NCBI GenBank assembly: GCA_013334925.1
Contig: JAAXWP010000006.1
Location: 10,010 to 68,483 of the forward strand
DNA from: Chlorobiaceae bacterium
GTDB lineage: Bacteria > Bacteroidota > Chlorobiia > Chlorobiales > Chlorobiaceae
Length of the DNA stretch: 58,474 nt
Direction of reading: 5' to 3'
Numbering within the stretch: the first letter of the stretch is position 1; each line of letters starts with the position of its first letter. Under the pieces are notes generated by a model. The model was not told where the DNA came from. It worked only from the letters and a program-made list of their open reading frames with translations, and searched no databases. The translations under genes and the position numbers were made by a program. Positions 29,721 through 36,830 of this stretch are shown here, one piece after another.

Positions 29721-29886
29721 TTCGTGTATCGCGTTCACTGCAAGTCCAACAGAAAAGTGCAAGCCCATCCATCTTCCCCATGCGATTACCGGGAGATCAC
29801 CCAGTAAAACGACATCGGCTGAGATGAATTCTTGTTATCTTGAAAATTGATCAGCCACTGCATTCCAACCCATTCGAAAGCTTGTT

Positions 29887-30177
29887 ATGAAAACTTCCGA
29901 TTCATTGTTCATCCTGGGTGTGTTCCTCCTGACGTCAATCTCAGCTGGCAATTGCCTCGCCATTGGCCCGAAACCCGACGATCCGCGGGCTGCTAACGTT
30001 AATCGGGCAAAGGAAATCGGTCCCAAGCCGGATGATCCGAAAGCGATGAACAACAGCACGATCAGAGCCATCGGTCCCAAACCCGACGACCCCAAAGCCT
30101 CGCAGGGTGCCGTGAACGGCAACACTACCGGTCAGGAAAAGCTGAGCGAGCTGAATTCAGGCAAAACAGCCAGATGA
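29887..30177 (+). CDS. Small secreted protein with IGPKPDDP repeats
   Basis: A 96-residue protein with a signal peptide (MKTSDSLFILGVFLLTSISAGNCLA, about 1-25) and three copies of the octapeptide IGPKPDDP at about 26-33, 44-51 and 62-69, spaced 18 residues apart and separated by Ala/Asn/Lys-rich linkers. The start ATG is the first codon of a convincing signal sequence. I recognise no family. Proline- and acid-rich repeats suggest an extended periplasmic or cell-envelope peptide, possibly metal- or peptidoglycan-binding; function unknown. Both flanking gaps are over 100 bases, so it appears to be monocistronic. Confidence 0.7.
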   Translation: MKTSDSLFILGVFLLTSISAGNCLAIGPKPDDPRAANVNRAKEIGPKPDDPKAMNNSTIRAIGPKPDDPKASQGAVNGNTTGQEKLSELNSGKTAR

Positions 30178-30283
30178 AGTAATCCGGGATCACCGGAAAG
30201 CATGCTGGAAAAACCAGATTGAATAGAGGTCTGAAAAGCACCGAAACCTGAGCGAACAATCCAGCCTCTAAGGTAGATAACCG

Positions 30284-30305
30284 AGGGCGACCAGCAGATC
30301 GCCCT
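30284..30305 (-). terminator. Hairpin after cysE
   Basis: AGGGCGA / TCGCCCT stem of 7 base pairs just past the cysE stop; no strong T run, so termination is uncertain. Confidence 0.35.
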
Positions 30306-30313
30306 TACGGTTT

Positions 30314-31141
30314 TCACGAACGTGATGGCGGTCCGCTTTGCTGTTTCTGCTTCTCCGGGAAAACCAGCCGCTGATCCATATCCCTGGAAGGTGCCGGAGA
30401 TTCCGTCCGGCCAACGATATGGGCAGGAACACCGGCAACGGTATAATGTGCCGGAACATCGTCGAGCACGACACTTCCAGCACCGACCTTCGCACCTTCA
30501 CCAATCCTGATATTACCCAGAATTTTGGCTCCGGCACCGATCATCACCGATTTGCCGACTTTCGGATGGCGGTCACCGCTCTCCTTGCCGGTACCCCCGA
30601 GCGTCACCTCATGCAGAAGCGACACATCATCCTCCACCACGGCGGTTTCACCGATAACCACGCCGGTCGCATGATCGAGCAGGATACCCTTGCCGATCCT
30701 GGCTGCAGGGTGAATATCGACAGCGAACACTTCTGAAATCCGGTTCTGCAGAAAATAGGCCAGCGAGTGACGGTTGTTATTCCAGAGCCAGTGCGCCAGC
30801 CGGTAAGACTGGATCGCCTGATACCCTTTCAGGAACAGCATGATCTCGAAATAGTTGACTGCTGCCGGATCACGCTGCTGTGTGGCAACCAGATCATATA
30901 CGGAGAACTGGATCGACTCAGGGCTCTGCCGGTAAAAATTCTCGAAAAGCTCCTGGAGCACCTGCGGAGGAAAGTGCTTCGAACCGAGCTTCACCGACAG
31001 AAGCATGGCAAGGGCCGGTCCGAATTCGTCATAACGGAGAATATGCTGCTCCAGAAACATGCGGATTTCAGGCTCGCGTTCGCATTCGCGATTCGCTTCG
31101 TCGACAATTGCCGACCAGATATTGCTGACGTCGATTCCCAT
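30314..31141 (-). CDS. cysE: Serine O-acetyltransferase
   Basis: Transfers acetyl from acetyl-CoA to L-serine, giving O-acetylserine for cysteine synthesis, the likely source of thiol for the bacillithiol-type pathway. The 275-residue protein has an N-terminal helical domain (to about 140) and a left-handed parallel beta helix of hexapeptide repeats: AVDIHPAARIGKGILLDHATGVVIGETAVV, then VSLLHEVTLGGTGKESGDRHPKVG with the catalytic Asp/His, and GAGAKILGNIRIGEGAKVGAGSVVL. The tail is rich in Pro, Ser and Gln. It is divergent from the peptide/radical SAM locus across a 361-base gap. Confidence 0.95.
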   Translation of the reverse strand: MGIDVSNIWSAIVDEANRECEREPEIRMFLEQHILRYDEFGPALAMLLSVKLGSKHFPPQVLQELFENFYRQSPESIQFSVYDLVATQQRDPAAVNYFEIMLFLKGYQAIQSYRLAHWLWNNNRHSLAYFLQNRISEVFAVDIHPAARIGKGILLDHATGVVIGETAVVEDDVSLLHEVTLGGTGKESGDRHPKVGKSVMIGAGAKILGNIRIGEGAKVGAGSVVLDDVPAHYTVAGVPAHIVGRTESPAPSRDMDQRLVFPEKQKQQSGPPSRS

Positions 31142-31502
31142 AAAAGGTAATAACCGGATTTCGCCATGATTGATAATGCGTTTCTGCAGAAAAGACCGTC
31201 TGGCTGTACGCTGTTCCCTGCCGTCACCTCAGTGGCAACGTACGAGATAATCGTACGTAAGGCCCTGCATGCATACAATTTATAAAAAAACGAAGTGATT
31301 GCACACCCCGGCAATGCACGCTGATCACTATGCGTCACCCATGAAACCGATCACTATTTCGGCATTTGTACTTTACCGTCAAAAATCTTAACATCAACTT
31401 ATAAGTATTTTCCTCTCTCTTGCCGGTCATCGGCCGGTTTCGTTTTTATCGCTCTCTGCTGTACCGTGTTCCTTTTTCCCCATCCTCTAAAAGGAGTTAT
31501 TC
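31142..31502. other. Intergenic region between cysE and the peptide gene
   Basis: A 361-base gap with divergent genes on both sides. It holds a perfect inverted repeat ACGTACGA-gataa-TCGTACGT (31238-31258), about 97 bases upstream of cysE and a candidate operator, and a CCGG-based hairpin followed by a T run near 31430-31447. No gene is supported. Confidence 0.5.
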
Positions 31503-31595
31503 ATGTCCACCGACGGTATCGTTTCTGCTCTGTCGACCGCAACGCAATCTGGCGCCATCACCCTGCCCGAGGAATCCGGCCCTTTGAACCTGTAG
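31503..31595 (+). CDS. 30-residue peptide, candidate RiPP precursor
   Basis: A short frame that starts MSTDGIVSAL, is rich in Ser, Thr, Gly and Ala, and ends EESGPLNL, closed by two in-frame stops (TAG TGA). A strong ribosome binding site AAAAGGAG lies 6 bases before the ATG, better than that of most long genes here. The radical SAM/SPASM gene starts 81 bases downstream on the same strand. It lacks Cys, Trp, Tyr, Phe, His, Lys and Arg. Many SPASM-type enzymes modify peptides encoded just upstream, so I infer a precursor peptide. Alternatives are a leader peptide controlling the downstream gene or a chance frame. Confidence 0.5.
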   Translation: MSTDGIVSALSTATQSGAITLPEESGPLNL

Positions 31596-31676
31596 TGAAA
31601 CGTCCCAGTATCACGCCGGTGATCTTCTTTATCGCCAGCACTGATTTTTCGCCGACAGTTCAACCCCAGGAACGCC

Positions 31677-32768
31677 ATGACCGCCCGAACCGAAAACACC
31701 TCTTTCCTGAGCACGATAGGACTGTTGCTCACCTATCGCTGTACGATTCATTGCCCACACTGTTTTGCTGAAGCCGGGCCTGGCCGAAAAGAAAAAATGG
31801 CCCTTGGCAGCGCACTTGGATGGATTGACGAAATAGCCGCTTATCGGAATGGCTGCATCCGCAGTGTCGAACTGACCGGTGGTGAACCTTTCTTCGATCT
31901 TCAGACGCTCGCACTGGTATCGGATCACGCCATGAAAGCCGGTCTTTCGATTACCGCCGCCACCAATGCCGGCTGGGCTGGTACGCTCGAACAGGCGATA
32001 CTCACGCTGAACGAACTGCCCGGTATACGAAAAATCTCGATCAGCACGGACGTTTATCATCAGCAGTTCATCCCGGACGGTCACATCCACAATGCCGTGA
32101 TCGCTGCAGAACTGCTGGGTCGCAGATATGACATCACGGTTACAACCGAAAGCGAACAGGATGAGCAATACCTGAAAGTCATGGAACGTCTTGAACGTAT
32201 CGTGGACCGCAGACTGATCGGTACAAGAATCACCCTTCCGGTCGGCAGAGCGTTGAAAGCTGCCCGATCGTGCAAACGCAAGCTCTCTCAGGAACCATCA
32301 TCGAGACCATGCGGCTCCAGTGTTCCGCTCATTCTGCCGGACGGAAGGCTCATCGCGTGCTCAGGACCGATGACAGCGATACATGACCCCAACCCGCTGA
32401 GCCTGGGAAACCTCCGCAGAGATTCACTCTCGAGCATACTCGAACGCGCAGAAACCAACCCGTTGCTCCATCTGATCAGAGTCTGGGGCCCGCACCGAAT
32501 GGTATCACTGCTTCAATCACGCGGCCACGGTGATCTGTTACCGAAGGAGTATCTGTGTGGAAGCAGCTGCGACATCTGCTCCAGGCTCCTCTGCGACAAA
32601 CGGCTTGCGGAAATCCTGAACCAAATCCTGAACGAACCGGAAAACAGAAACGTCATCGCCTACGCGCAAAGACAGCGCCTGAGCAACACGGAGACGCTTC
32701 ACCGGTACCGGGTTGACGGAACAGGACAGATCGACGCGACAAACGCTCTGCTGCAATCGGATATCTGA
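31677..32768 (+). CDS. Radical SAM protein with SPASM-like C-terminal cluster domain
   Basis: A 363-residue enzyme. The SAM cluster site is CTIHCPHC (C22, C26, C29), followed by VELTGGEPFFD. The C-terminal third carries extra cysteines in the order C212-X10-G-X4-C228, then C294, C298, C301 and C306 (CGSSCDICSRLLC). The first block matches the SPASM pattern CX9-15GX4C; the second is a variant of it. SPASM enzymes include maturases of subtilosin, PQQ and mycofactocin precursors and of sulfatases. No RRE/PqqD-like domain is visible. A 30-residue peptide gene lies just upstream and a queD-like gene just downstream. The specific substrate is unknown; peptide maturation is the leading inference. 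Confidence 0.85.
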   Translation: MTARTENTSFLSTIGLLLTYRCTIHCPHCFAEAGPGRKEKMALGSALGWIDEIAAYRNGCIRSVELTGGEPFFDLQTLALVSDHAMKAGLSITAATNAGWAGTLEQAILTLNELPGIRKISISTDVYHQQFIPDGHIHNAVIAAELLGRRYDITVTTESEQDEQYLKVMERLERIVDRRLIGTRITLPVGRALKAARSCKRKLSQEPSSRPCGSSVPLILPDGRLIACSGPMTAIHDPNPLSLGNLRRDSLSSILERAETNPLLHLIRVWGPHRMVSLLQSRGHGDLLPKEYLCGSSCDICSRLLCDKRLAEILNQILNEPENRNVIAYAQRQRLSNTETLHRYRVDGTGQIDATNALLQSDI

Positions 32769-32895
32769 ACCCGGCGCCTTTCCGGAGACACGTCAACGCC
32801 GGCGTCAAACCCACTGCTCATTCGCAAATAACAATTTTTTTGCGTACACTTGGCTTGTCCTGAACGAACAGAACCAGACCACGTACGACAAGACC

Positions 32896-33324
32896 ATGCT
32901 CATTTCCAGGAAAATAGAGATCGACTACGGGCACACGCTGCCAAACAGCTTTTCATTCTGCAACCAGCTTCACGGTCATCGCGGCGTCATTGTCGCCACT
33001 GTCGAAGGCCCGATCATCGACCGTGATGGTGATGCCGAAGAGGGTATGGTGATGGACTTCAAATTCCTGCACAAAACCATGCTCGAACAGATCCACGACA
33101 AACTGGATCACGGATTCGCCATCTGGAAGAAGGACCACGAAGATCTGGAATTCATCCTCAAACGCAACAAACGGGTCCTCGTCACCGATGAGCCGCCAAC
33201 CGCCGAATGCCTTGCCAAATGGGCGTTCAACCAGCTGAAGGATCATCTTCCCGAAGGCGTGACCCTGAAAAACCTCCGCTGGTACGAGACCCCCAACAAC
33301 TGGGCAGACTACGACGGCCAGTAA
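32896..33324 (+). CDS. queD: 6-pyruvoyl-tetrahydropterin synthase / QueD family protein
   Basis: A 142-residue zinc enzyme of the PTPS superfamily. Zinc ligands are H13, H26 and H28 (YGH and LHGH), the nucleophile is C22 (FSFCNQLHGHRG), and LDHGFAIW, PPTAECLAKW and the substrate-binding ETPNNWADY follow. QueD makes 6-carboxytetrahydropterin for queuosine; PTPS-III members make folate precursors and share the motifs, so the exact pathway is open. Start at ATG 32896; upstream codons belong to the gap after the radical SAM gene. A TACACTTG box lies upstream at about 32846. A terminator follows 37 bases after the stop. Confidence 0.85.
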   Translation: MLISRKIEIDYGHTLPNSFSFCNQLHGHRGVIVATVEGPIIDRDGDAEEGMVMDFKFLHKTMLEQIHDKLDHGFAIWKKDHEDLEFILKRNKRVLVTDEPPTAECLAKWAFNQLKDHLPEGVTLKNLRWYETPNNWADYDGQ

Positions 33325-33361
33325 AGACCTGAGAGTTTATCAGGCCAGCGTATCTGGCAAA

Positions 33362-33389
33362 AAAAAGCCCGGGAAGTTCCGGGCTTTTT
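33362..33389. terminator. Terminator of queD
   Basis: AAAAAGCCCGG-gaagtt-CCGGGCTTTTT, a symmetrical stem with A and T runs; it may serve both strands. Confidence 0.93.
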
Positions 33390-33440
33390 ACGTTGTATGA
33401 CGGAAAGCTGCATCAGGCCTCTTCACCGTGCAGCAGATTT

Positions 33441-33668
33441 TCATCCGACTCTGCGGGAGCAGAGCGATTGAGCATGAGCATCGATAAACGCCTGTAAATC
33501 CTTTCCCAGCAATGCGCGTGTTTTCATACCTTCGATAATATTCTCAGCGGTACCGGCATTGGTATATTCATACACCTCACCGTCTTTGAACTGGACCCTG
33601 ACCCAATCCTTGCCATAATCATAAGCATCGATTCCGGAATCCACTGCAAAGTTCATGTAGATCTTCAT
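33441..33668 (-). CDS. Small KTSC-like domain protein
   Basis: A 75-residue protein. The core GIDAYDYGKDWVRVQF and KDGEVYEYTNAG resembles the KTSC domain pattern (a strand, a fifteen-residue step, then VYEY), followed by an amphipathic helix LLGKDLQAFIDAHAQ. KTSC domains occur in small proteins of unknown, possibly nucleic-acid-related function. There is only a weak ribosome binding site. Its plus-strand neighbours are unrelated, so it is probably expressed alone. Confidence 0.6.
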   Translation of the reverse strand: MKIYMNFAVDSGIDAYDYGKDWVRVQFKDGEVYEYTNAGTAENIIEGMKTRALLGKDLQAFIDAHAQSLCSRRVG

Positions 33669-33812
33669 GGTTCAGCTCATTATTGGTTTGCATACGATCA
33701 CTTACCATAAGCACTACTGATTACTTCAGATGGATAAGGGCCATCTCCCTGAAGGAAGGTCAGGGTTGTATCGAATACCCCGAAACTCGGGTTTTGTCAT
33801 CTTCATGATGAA

Positions 33813-34049
33813 TCATTTAAGCCTCGAAAACCGGAATTCCGACTCTTTCAGAGCCTTGTCGATAGCTATTTCAATATCACCGTCAAGAAGAAAGTGCGCG
33901 AAGCTCAATACTCCGTCTTCAAGCTGGATCCTCCCGGACTGATTGAGTGCTTTGAAAAGAGCATCTCCGACAAAAACGATCTTCGGACGAATTTCAACAA
34001 GTCTGAGAGCCTGATCAAGATCTTCGATTGCTGGATTGTCGATTTTCAT
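33813..34049 (-). CDS. Small hypothetical protein
   Basis: I do not recognise this 78-residue protein. It opens MKIDNPAIEDLDQALRLVEIRP, continues with a hydrophobic strand KIVFVGDALFKAL and ends in an acidic helix DIEIAIDKALKESEFRF. No signal peptide, membrane helix or cysteines. A clear Shine-Dalgarno sequence is lacking. Base composition is coding-like, and it is one of several small minus-strand genes in this region. Confidence 0.5.
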   Translation of the reverse strand: MKIDNPAIEDLDQALRLVEIRPKIVFVGDALFKALNQSGRIQLEDGVLSFAHFLLDGDIEIAIDKALKESEFRFSRLK

Positions 34050-34471
34050 GTTCAGTCCGATTTGTGTTCATACACACAGTACATGCACTGAACGAGCTGG
34101 CTTGCAGATGCAGCGGCTCTCGATCGTCAGTATTACCTGCACCTGACGACTTCATATCCTGAAACTGTTCGGTTTCTTTAAAGGGGATGGGGGTAGGCTG
34201 AAAACCCTACGTATTCACTGTAACAGGGAACAACGGGTATTTGTTCCTGCCAGACACTGTTTTCACAGTTGACTGACCCGTCATTCCGTTTCCAGAACAA
34301 TCCACGCATACCTGATATAGAATGATTATGGCCATATCCAGAGCGCAATGAAGCGAGCAGTACCGCCAGACAGAGGCGAAGACGTCGTCAGATATCATGA
34401 GACGCTGGCATAATCGGGCGTTTGAAGTGAATCGTGAACCAATCGGCAACCAAAGATATGGGAGAGAATGC
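34050..34471. other. Intergenic region, no feature recognised
   Basis: A 422-base stretch between two divergent small genes. I see no conserved repeat, RNA motif or convincing frame in it; it presumably holds promoters for both neighbours. Confidence 0.5.
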
Positions 34472-34690
34472 ATGAAAAGATTGCTTGCGGTCCCGCTGTT
34501 TTTATCCTTACTGTCGACGACAGCCTGTGACCCTTACTATTACCGTCATGACCGCGACCGCAGAAACCATCGCGAAGAAAAAATGGAACGGAATGAGCAC
34601 CGGGACCGGTATGACAGGAGAACCGGAGACGATCGTCATAACCCCTATGACGAACATAAATCCGACACCTACCGGCAGTCCAGTCCATGA
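34472..34690 (+). CDS. Small Arg/His/Asp-rich lipoprotein
   Basis: A 72-residue protein with a lipoprotein signal (MKRLLAVPLFLSLLSTTAC, lipobox STTAC, Cys19). The mature part is extremely polar, with repeated Tyr/Arg/His/Asp/Glu (DPYYYRHDRDRRNHREEK and so on) and no hydrophobic core. A GGGAGAG ribosome binding site precedes the ATG. Such composition suggests a disordered envelope lipoprotein that may bind metal through its His and acidic residues; that is inference. A compact hairpin terminator follows the stop directly. Confidence 0.6.
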   Translation: MKRLLAVPLFLSLLSTTACDPYYYRHDRDRRNHREEKMERNEHRDRYDRRTGDDRHNPYDEHKSDTYRQSSP

Positions 34691-34696
34691 CAACAG

Positions 34697-34736
34697 AAAA
34701 GGCTGTCTCAGAAGCAAAACTGAGGCAGCCTCTTCT
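34697..34736 (+). terminator. Terminator of the small lipoprotein gene
   Basis: GGCTGTCTCAG / CTGAGGCAGCC stem (one G-T pair) with an 8-base loop, then TCTTCT. Its left arm GGCTGTCTCAGAAG is identical to the left arm of the composite hairpin after aroC. Confidence 0.75.
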
Positions 34737-34772
34737 CATAAGCGTGTCGAACCCGCTACTGAAACATCCTGA

Positions 34773-34931
34773 TCAGTCATACCCCGACATCAGACTGTCG
34801 GGCATCTCTGAATATCGATGATAGAACAGACCCGCCATGATCGAAATGGCAATACCAAGAAACCCGATCAGAAGAGTCAGAATCAGAGGATGACGGGTAG
34901 ATGAGGTGTGAAGCGAAGATGCTTTGTTCAT
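34773..34931 (-). CDS. 52-residue single-pass membrane protein
   Basis: A short minus-strand frame: a polar Ser/Thr/His-rich start (MNKASSLHTSSTRH), a strong hydrophobic helix PLILTLLIGFLGIAISIMAG (15-34), then a short polar tail LFYHRYSEMPDSLMSGYD. Ribosome binding site weak. The helix and charge layout look like a genuine small membrane protein, but I know no family and it could be a chance frame. Confidence 0.4.
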   Translation of the reverse strand: MNKASSLHTSSTRHPLILTLLIGFLGIAISIMAGLFYHRYSEMPDSLMSGYD

Positions 34932-35169
34932 TTCAGTGTGACTGTGATTCAATGCAATGCATGGATTGTGTTCACTGACTCACTACTGATCTAATAATAC
35001 GCAAATATAACGGAGTTAACGAAAAATCGGAGAAGAGCCGCTCATAATGACTGGGCCAAAACCATTCCGGCTGAACATAACTGAATGAGCGCACAATGCG
35101 AAAAACCGGGAGCTATCCCGGTTTTTCAATATCGATGAACTCGAGCATCCACTCCGACTCACTCGGTAT

Positions 35170-35406
35170 CTATCGGCGCCATATTTCGACCACATGGGCA
35201 CCGTCTACTTTCAGGGCGTTGGCGTTTTCTGGCGTGAAACTATGATGAAGGCTGCGAAGAGCGAAAAACCTGTCGGCAAAAACATCATCTTCGAAGGCGT
35301 AGCGAAGTCCGATAGCCGGCTCGCCTTCAATCAGTACACACTGTAATCCAGGCTGTCGATGGTATTCAGCCCACAAGCGCTGAGCCAAAGCCTTGAAGTC
35401 GATCAT
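35170..35406 (-). CDS. Small hypothetical protein, paralogue 1
   Basis: A 78-residue cytoplasmic protein with a strong ribosome binding site (AAAAAGGAGGAACT before ATG). Its blocks LAQRLWAEYHRQPGL, EGEPAIGLRYAFEDD, ADRFFALRSLHHSF, NANALKVDGAHVVEIWR are shared, in order, with the gene at 35862-36098, so the two are paralogues. I do not recognise the family; the pattern suggests a small alpha-beta fold. No neighbour explains its role. Confidence 0.7.
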   Translation of the reverse strand: MIDFKALAQRLWAEYHRQPGLQCVLIEGEPAIGLRYAFEDDVFADRFFALRSLHHSFTPENANALKVDGAHVVEIWRR

Positions 35407-35861
35407 AGTTCCTCCTTTTTATGACTCGTCGAGATTACGGTTCCAGGAGATACTCGTCAGATATGCCAGCAAGAACAAAACAACATCACCAAAATACGTC
35501 CAGTGGAGAAATGCCCAATAGACTCTCAAGATGATGTTGCAACATCTCTGCAAATACGTGAAGCTGACATATACCGTCAAGCTTAACCTATACAGATACT
35601 ACGAAACCACTACTTTGAAAAGATACGGAGATAAAAAGTAATTCTTCAAGTTTTACAGAAAAAAAAGACTCCCCTATCACATTGCCACTGCATTAACTGC
35701 CATAAAATGTCTCATTATGGCAGTTAATGGCCGCGAACTTATCTACCCTCCGTTTTTTGCGTAAAACATAGGGTCATTATTTCTTTCAGAAAGATATCCT
35801 GACGCTCGATGTCGAGAGTGAATTCAAAAAACCGACCTCCTGAAACCCGGCAATCGAAAAG
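35407..35861. other. Intergenic region between the paralogues
   Basis: A 455-base AT-rich stretch. It contains the perfect inverted repeat listed separately at 35691-35729 and no supported gene. Confidence 0.5.
35691..35729. promoter_or_regulatory. Perfect 15-base inverted repeat, candidate operator or hairpin
   Basis: CATTAACTGCCATAA and its exact reverse complement TTATGGCAGTTAATG separated by 9 bases. It lies about 130 bases past the stop of paralogue 2 and 285 bases before the start of paralogue 1. Low G+C makes a strong terminator less likely; a dimeric regulator site is the alternative. Confidence 0.5.
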
Positions 35862-36098
35862 TTAAAATCTCCAGATCTCAACGACATCACTGCCATCCAT
35901 AACCAGTTCGTTCGCATTTACCGGTTCGTAGCTGAACTGCAGTTCACGCAGCTTCATGAAACGGTCTGCGGCTGAATCATCCGTGAATTTGTAACGAAGT
36001 CCGATAGCCGGATCTCCCTCTGAGAGTACGGATGTCAACCCTGGCTGATGCCGATACTCATCCCATAACCGTTGTGCCAGTTCAGTGAAATTGTGCAT
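35862..36098 (-). CDS. Small hypothetical protein, paralogue 2
   Basis: A 78-residue protein, start at ATG 36098 because AAGGAGGATGAA lies immediately upstream (the longer frame to 36128 would bury that site). It shares with paralogue 1 LAQRLWDEYRHQPGL, EGDPAIGLRYKFTDD, ADRFMKLRELQFSYEP and DGSDVVEIWR. A tandem duplication with divergence is the simplest history. Function unknown. Confidence 0.7.
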   Translation of the reverse strand: MHNFTELAQRLWDEYRHQPGLTSVLSEGDPAIGLRYKFTDDSAADRFMKLRELQFSYEPVNANELVMDGSDVVEIWRF

Positions 36099-36318
36099 TT
36101 CATCCTCCTTGAGCAGTAGAAAAGCCATCTCCCGCTCTCATCTGTAACATTGTTCACTCCACCCCCATTTTTTCAGACCCTCTGGTTTTCTGCTTCACCA
36201 TGAAACGTCCCTGAAGCCTGGAGCGTTCGATGGCAGCTGCACTTCGGCTTTCCGATACATCTGCAACAGGTTATTAATCCGGTGACTACAGGACGCAAAT
36301 GAATTCAAAGGATTGTCT

Positions 36319-36404
36319 GTCATCCTGAACGAAGTGAAGGATCCATCTTCAATTCTGACAATATCTTATGGATTCTTCTCCGTACAAGTCGGGAGAAGAA
36401 TGAC
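36319..36404. repeat. Dispersed inverted-repeat element, copy C
   Basis: GTCATCCTGAACGAAGTG, AAGGATCCATCTTC, then the inverted half ending GTCGGGAGAAGAATGAC. An 86-base copy of the element at 29538-29657, in the 435-base gap between two minus-strand small genes; nothing else is recognised in that gap. Confidence 0.85.
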
Positions 36405-36533
36405 AACCCATAATAAACCAGATTGATACTTTTAATCGCCGGATTAATAAGAAAACTCTCCTTTACCAGAAGGTTCGAGCCTGGTTCGTCCGACGACAAG
36501 ATTGTCGTGCTGCAGTTATCTGATTCTGCTGAA

Positions 36534-36830
36534 TCAGCTTTCCGAAAGCGCAACGGGTAAATCCGTATCACCTTCAGAGAGGTTGCCTGAAGCTGACAGG
36601 CCGGTTCCGAAACATCTCCTGCAAAGCTGTTCCGCTTCTATCAGGAATATGGGAGTCGTCCCTTTGCATTTAGGGCATGGCCTGCCAAAAACAGTACCCG
36701 TACCTTCGCAAATCGAGCACTCTTTTCTGATGGTGCCAATGACCACACCCTTCCCGTTACAGCGGTCACATATACCGGTGGCCGGTATTGATCGCCGTCC
36801 AGTGCGGTCCTCTTCTGGATCTGTCTGCAT
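36534..36830 (-). CDS. DnaJ-type zinc-finger miniprotein
   Basis: A 98-residue protein with four CxxC units spaced like the cysteine-rich domain of DnaJ: CDRCNGKG, CSICEGTG, CPKCKGTT and CRRCFGTG. Paired, these would bind two zinc ions. There is no J domain or substrate-binding domain, so this is a stand-alone zinc domain with short polar tails. Similar small proteins are often annotated as DnaJ-related or as chaperone accessory factors; a role in protein or metal handling is inferred. The plus-strand frame over the same bases is its antisense. Confidence 0.7.
   Translation of the reverse strand: MQTDPEEDRTGRRSIPATGICDRCNGKGVVIGTIRKECSICEGTGTVFGRPCPKCKGTTPIFLIEAEQLCRRCFGTGLSASGNLSEGDTDLPVALSES

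Noticed and set aside
29614-29850. 78-codon frame after aroC
   Set aside because: It runs through the dispersed repeat and the terminator-like arm and encodes low-complexity sequence without a ribosome binding site.
31466-31771. 101-codon frame overlapping the peptide gene in another frame
   Set aside because: It overlaps the radical SAM start by 95 bases, lacks a good RBS and shows no protein-like pattern; the 30-residue frame has the strong AAAAGGAG.
31677-33324. Queuosine pathway pair (QueE with QueD)
   Set aside because: The radical SAM protein is 363 residues with a SPASM-like cysteine domain, unlike the short QueE, so adjacency to the queD-like gene is not taken as pathway evidence.
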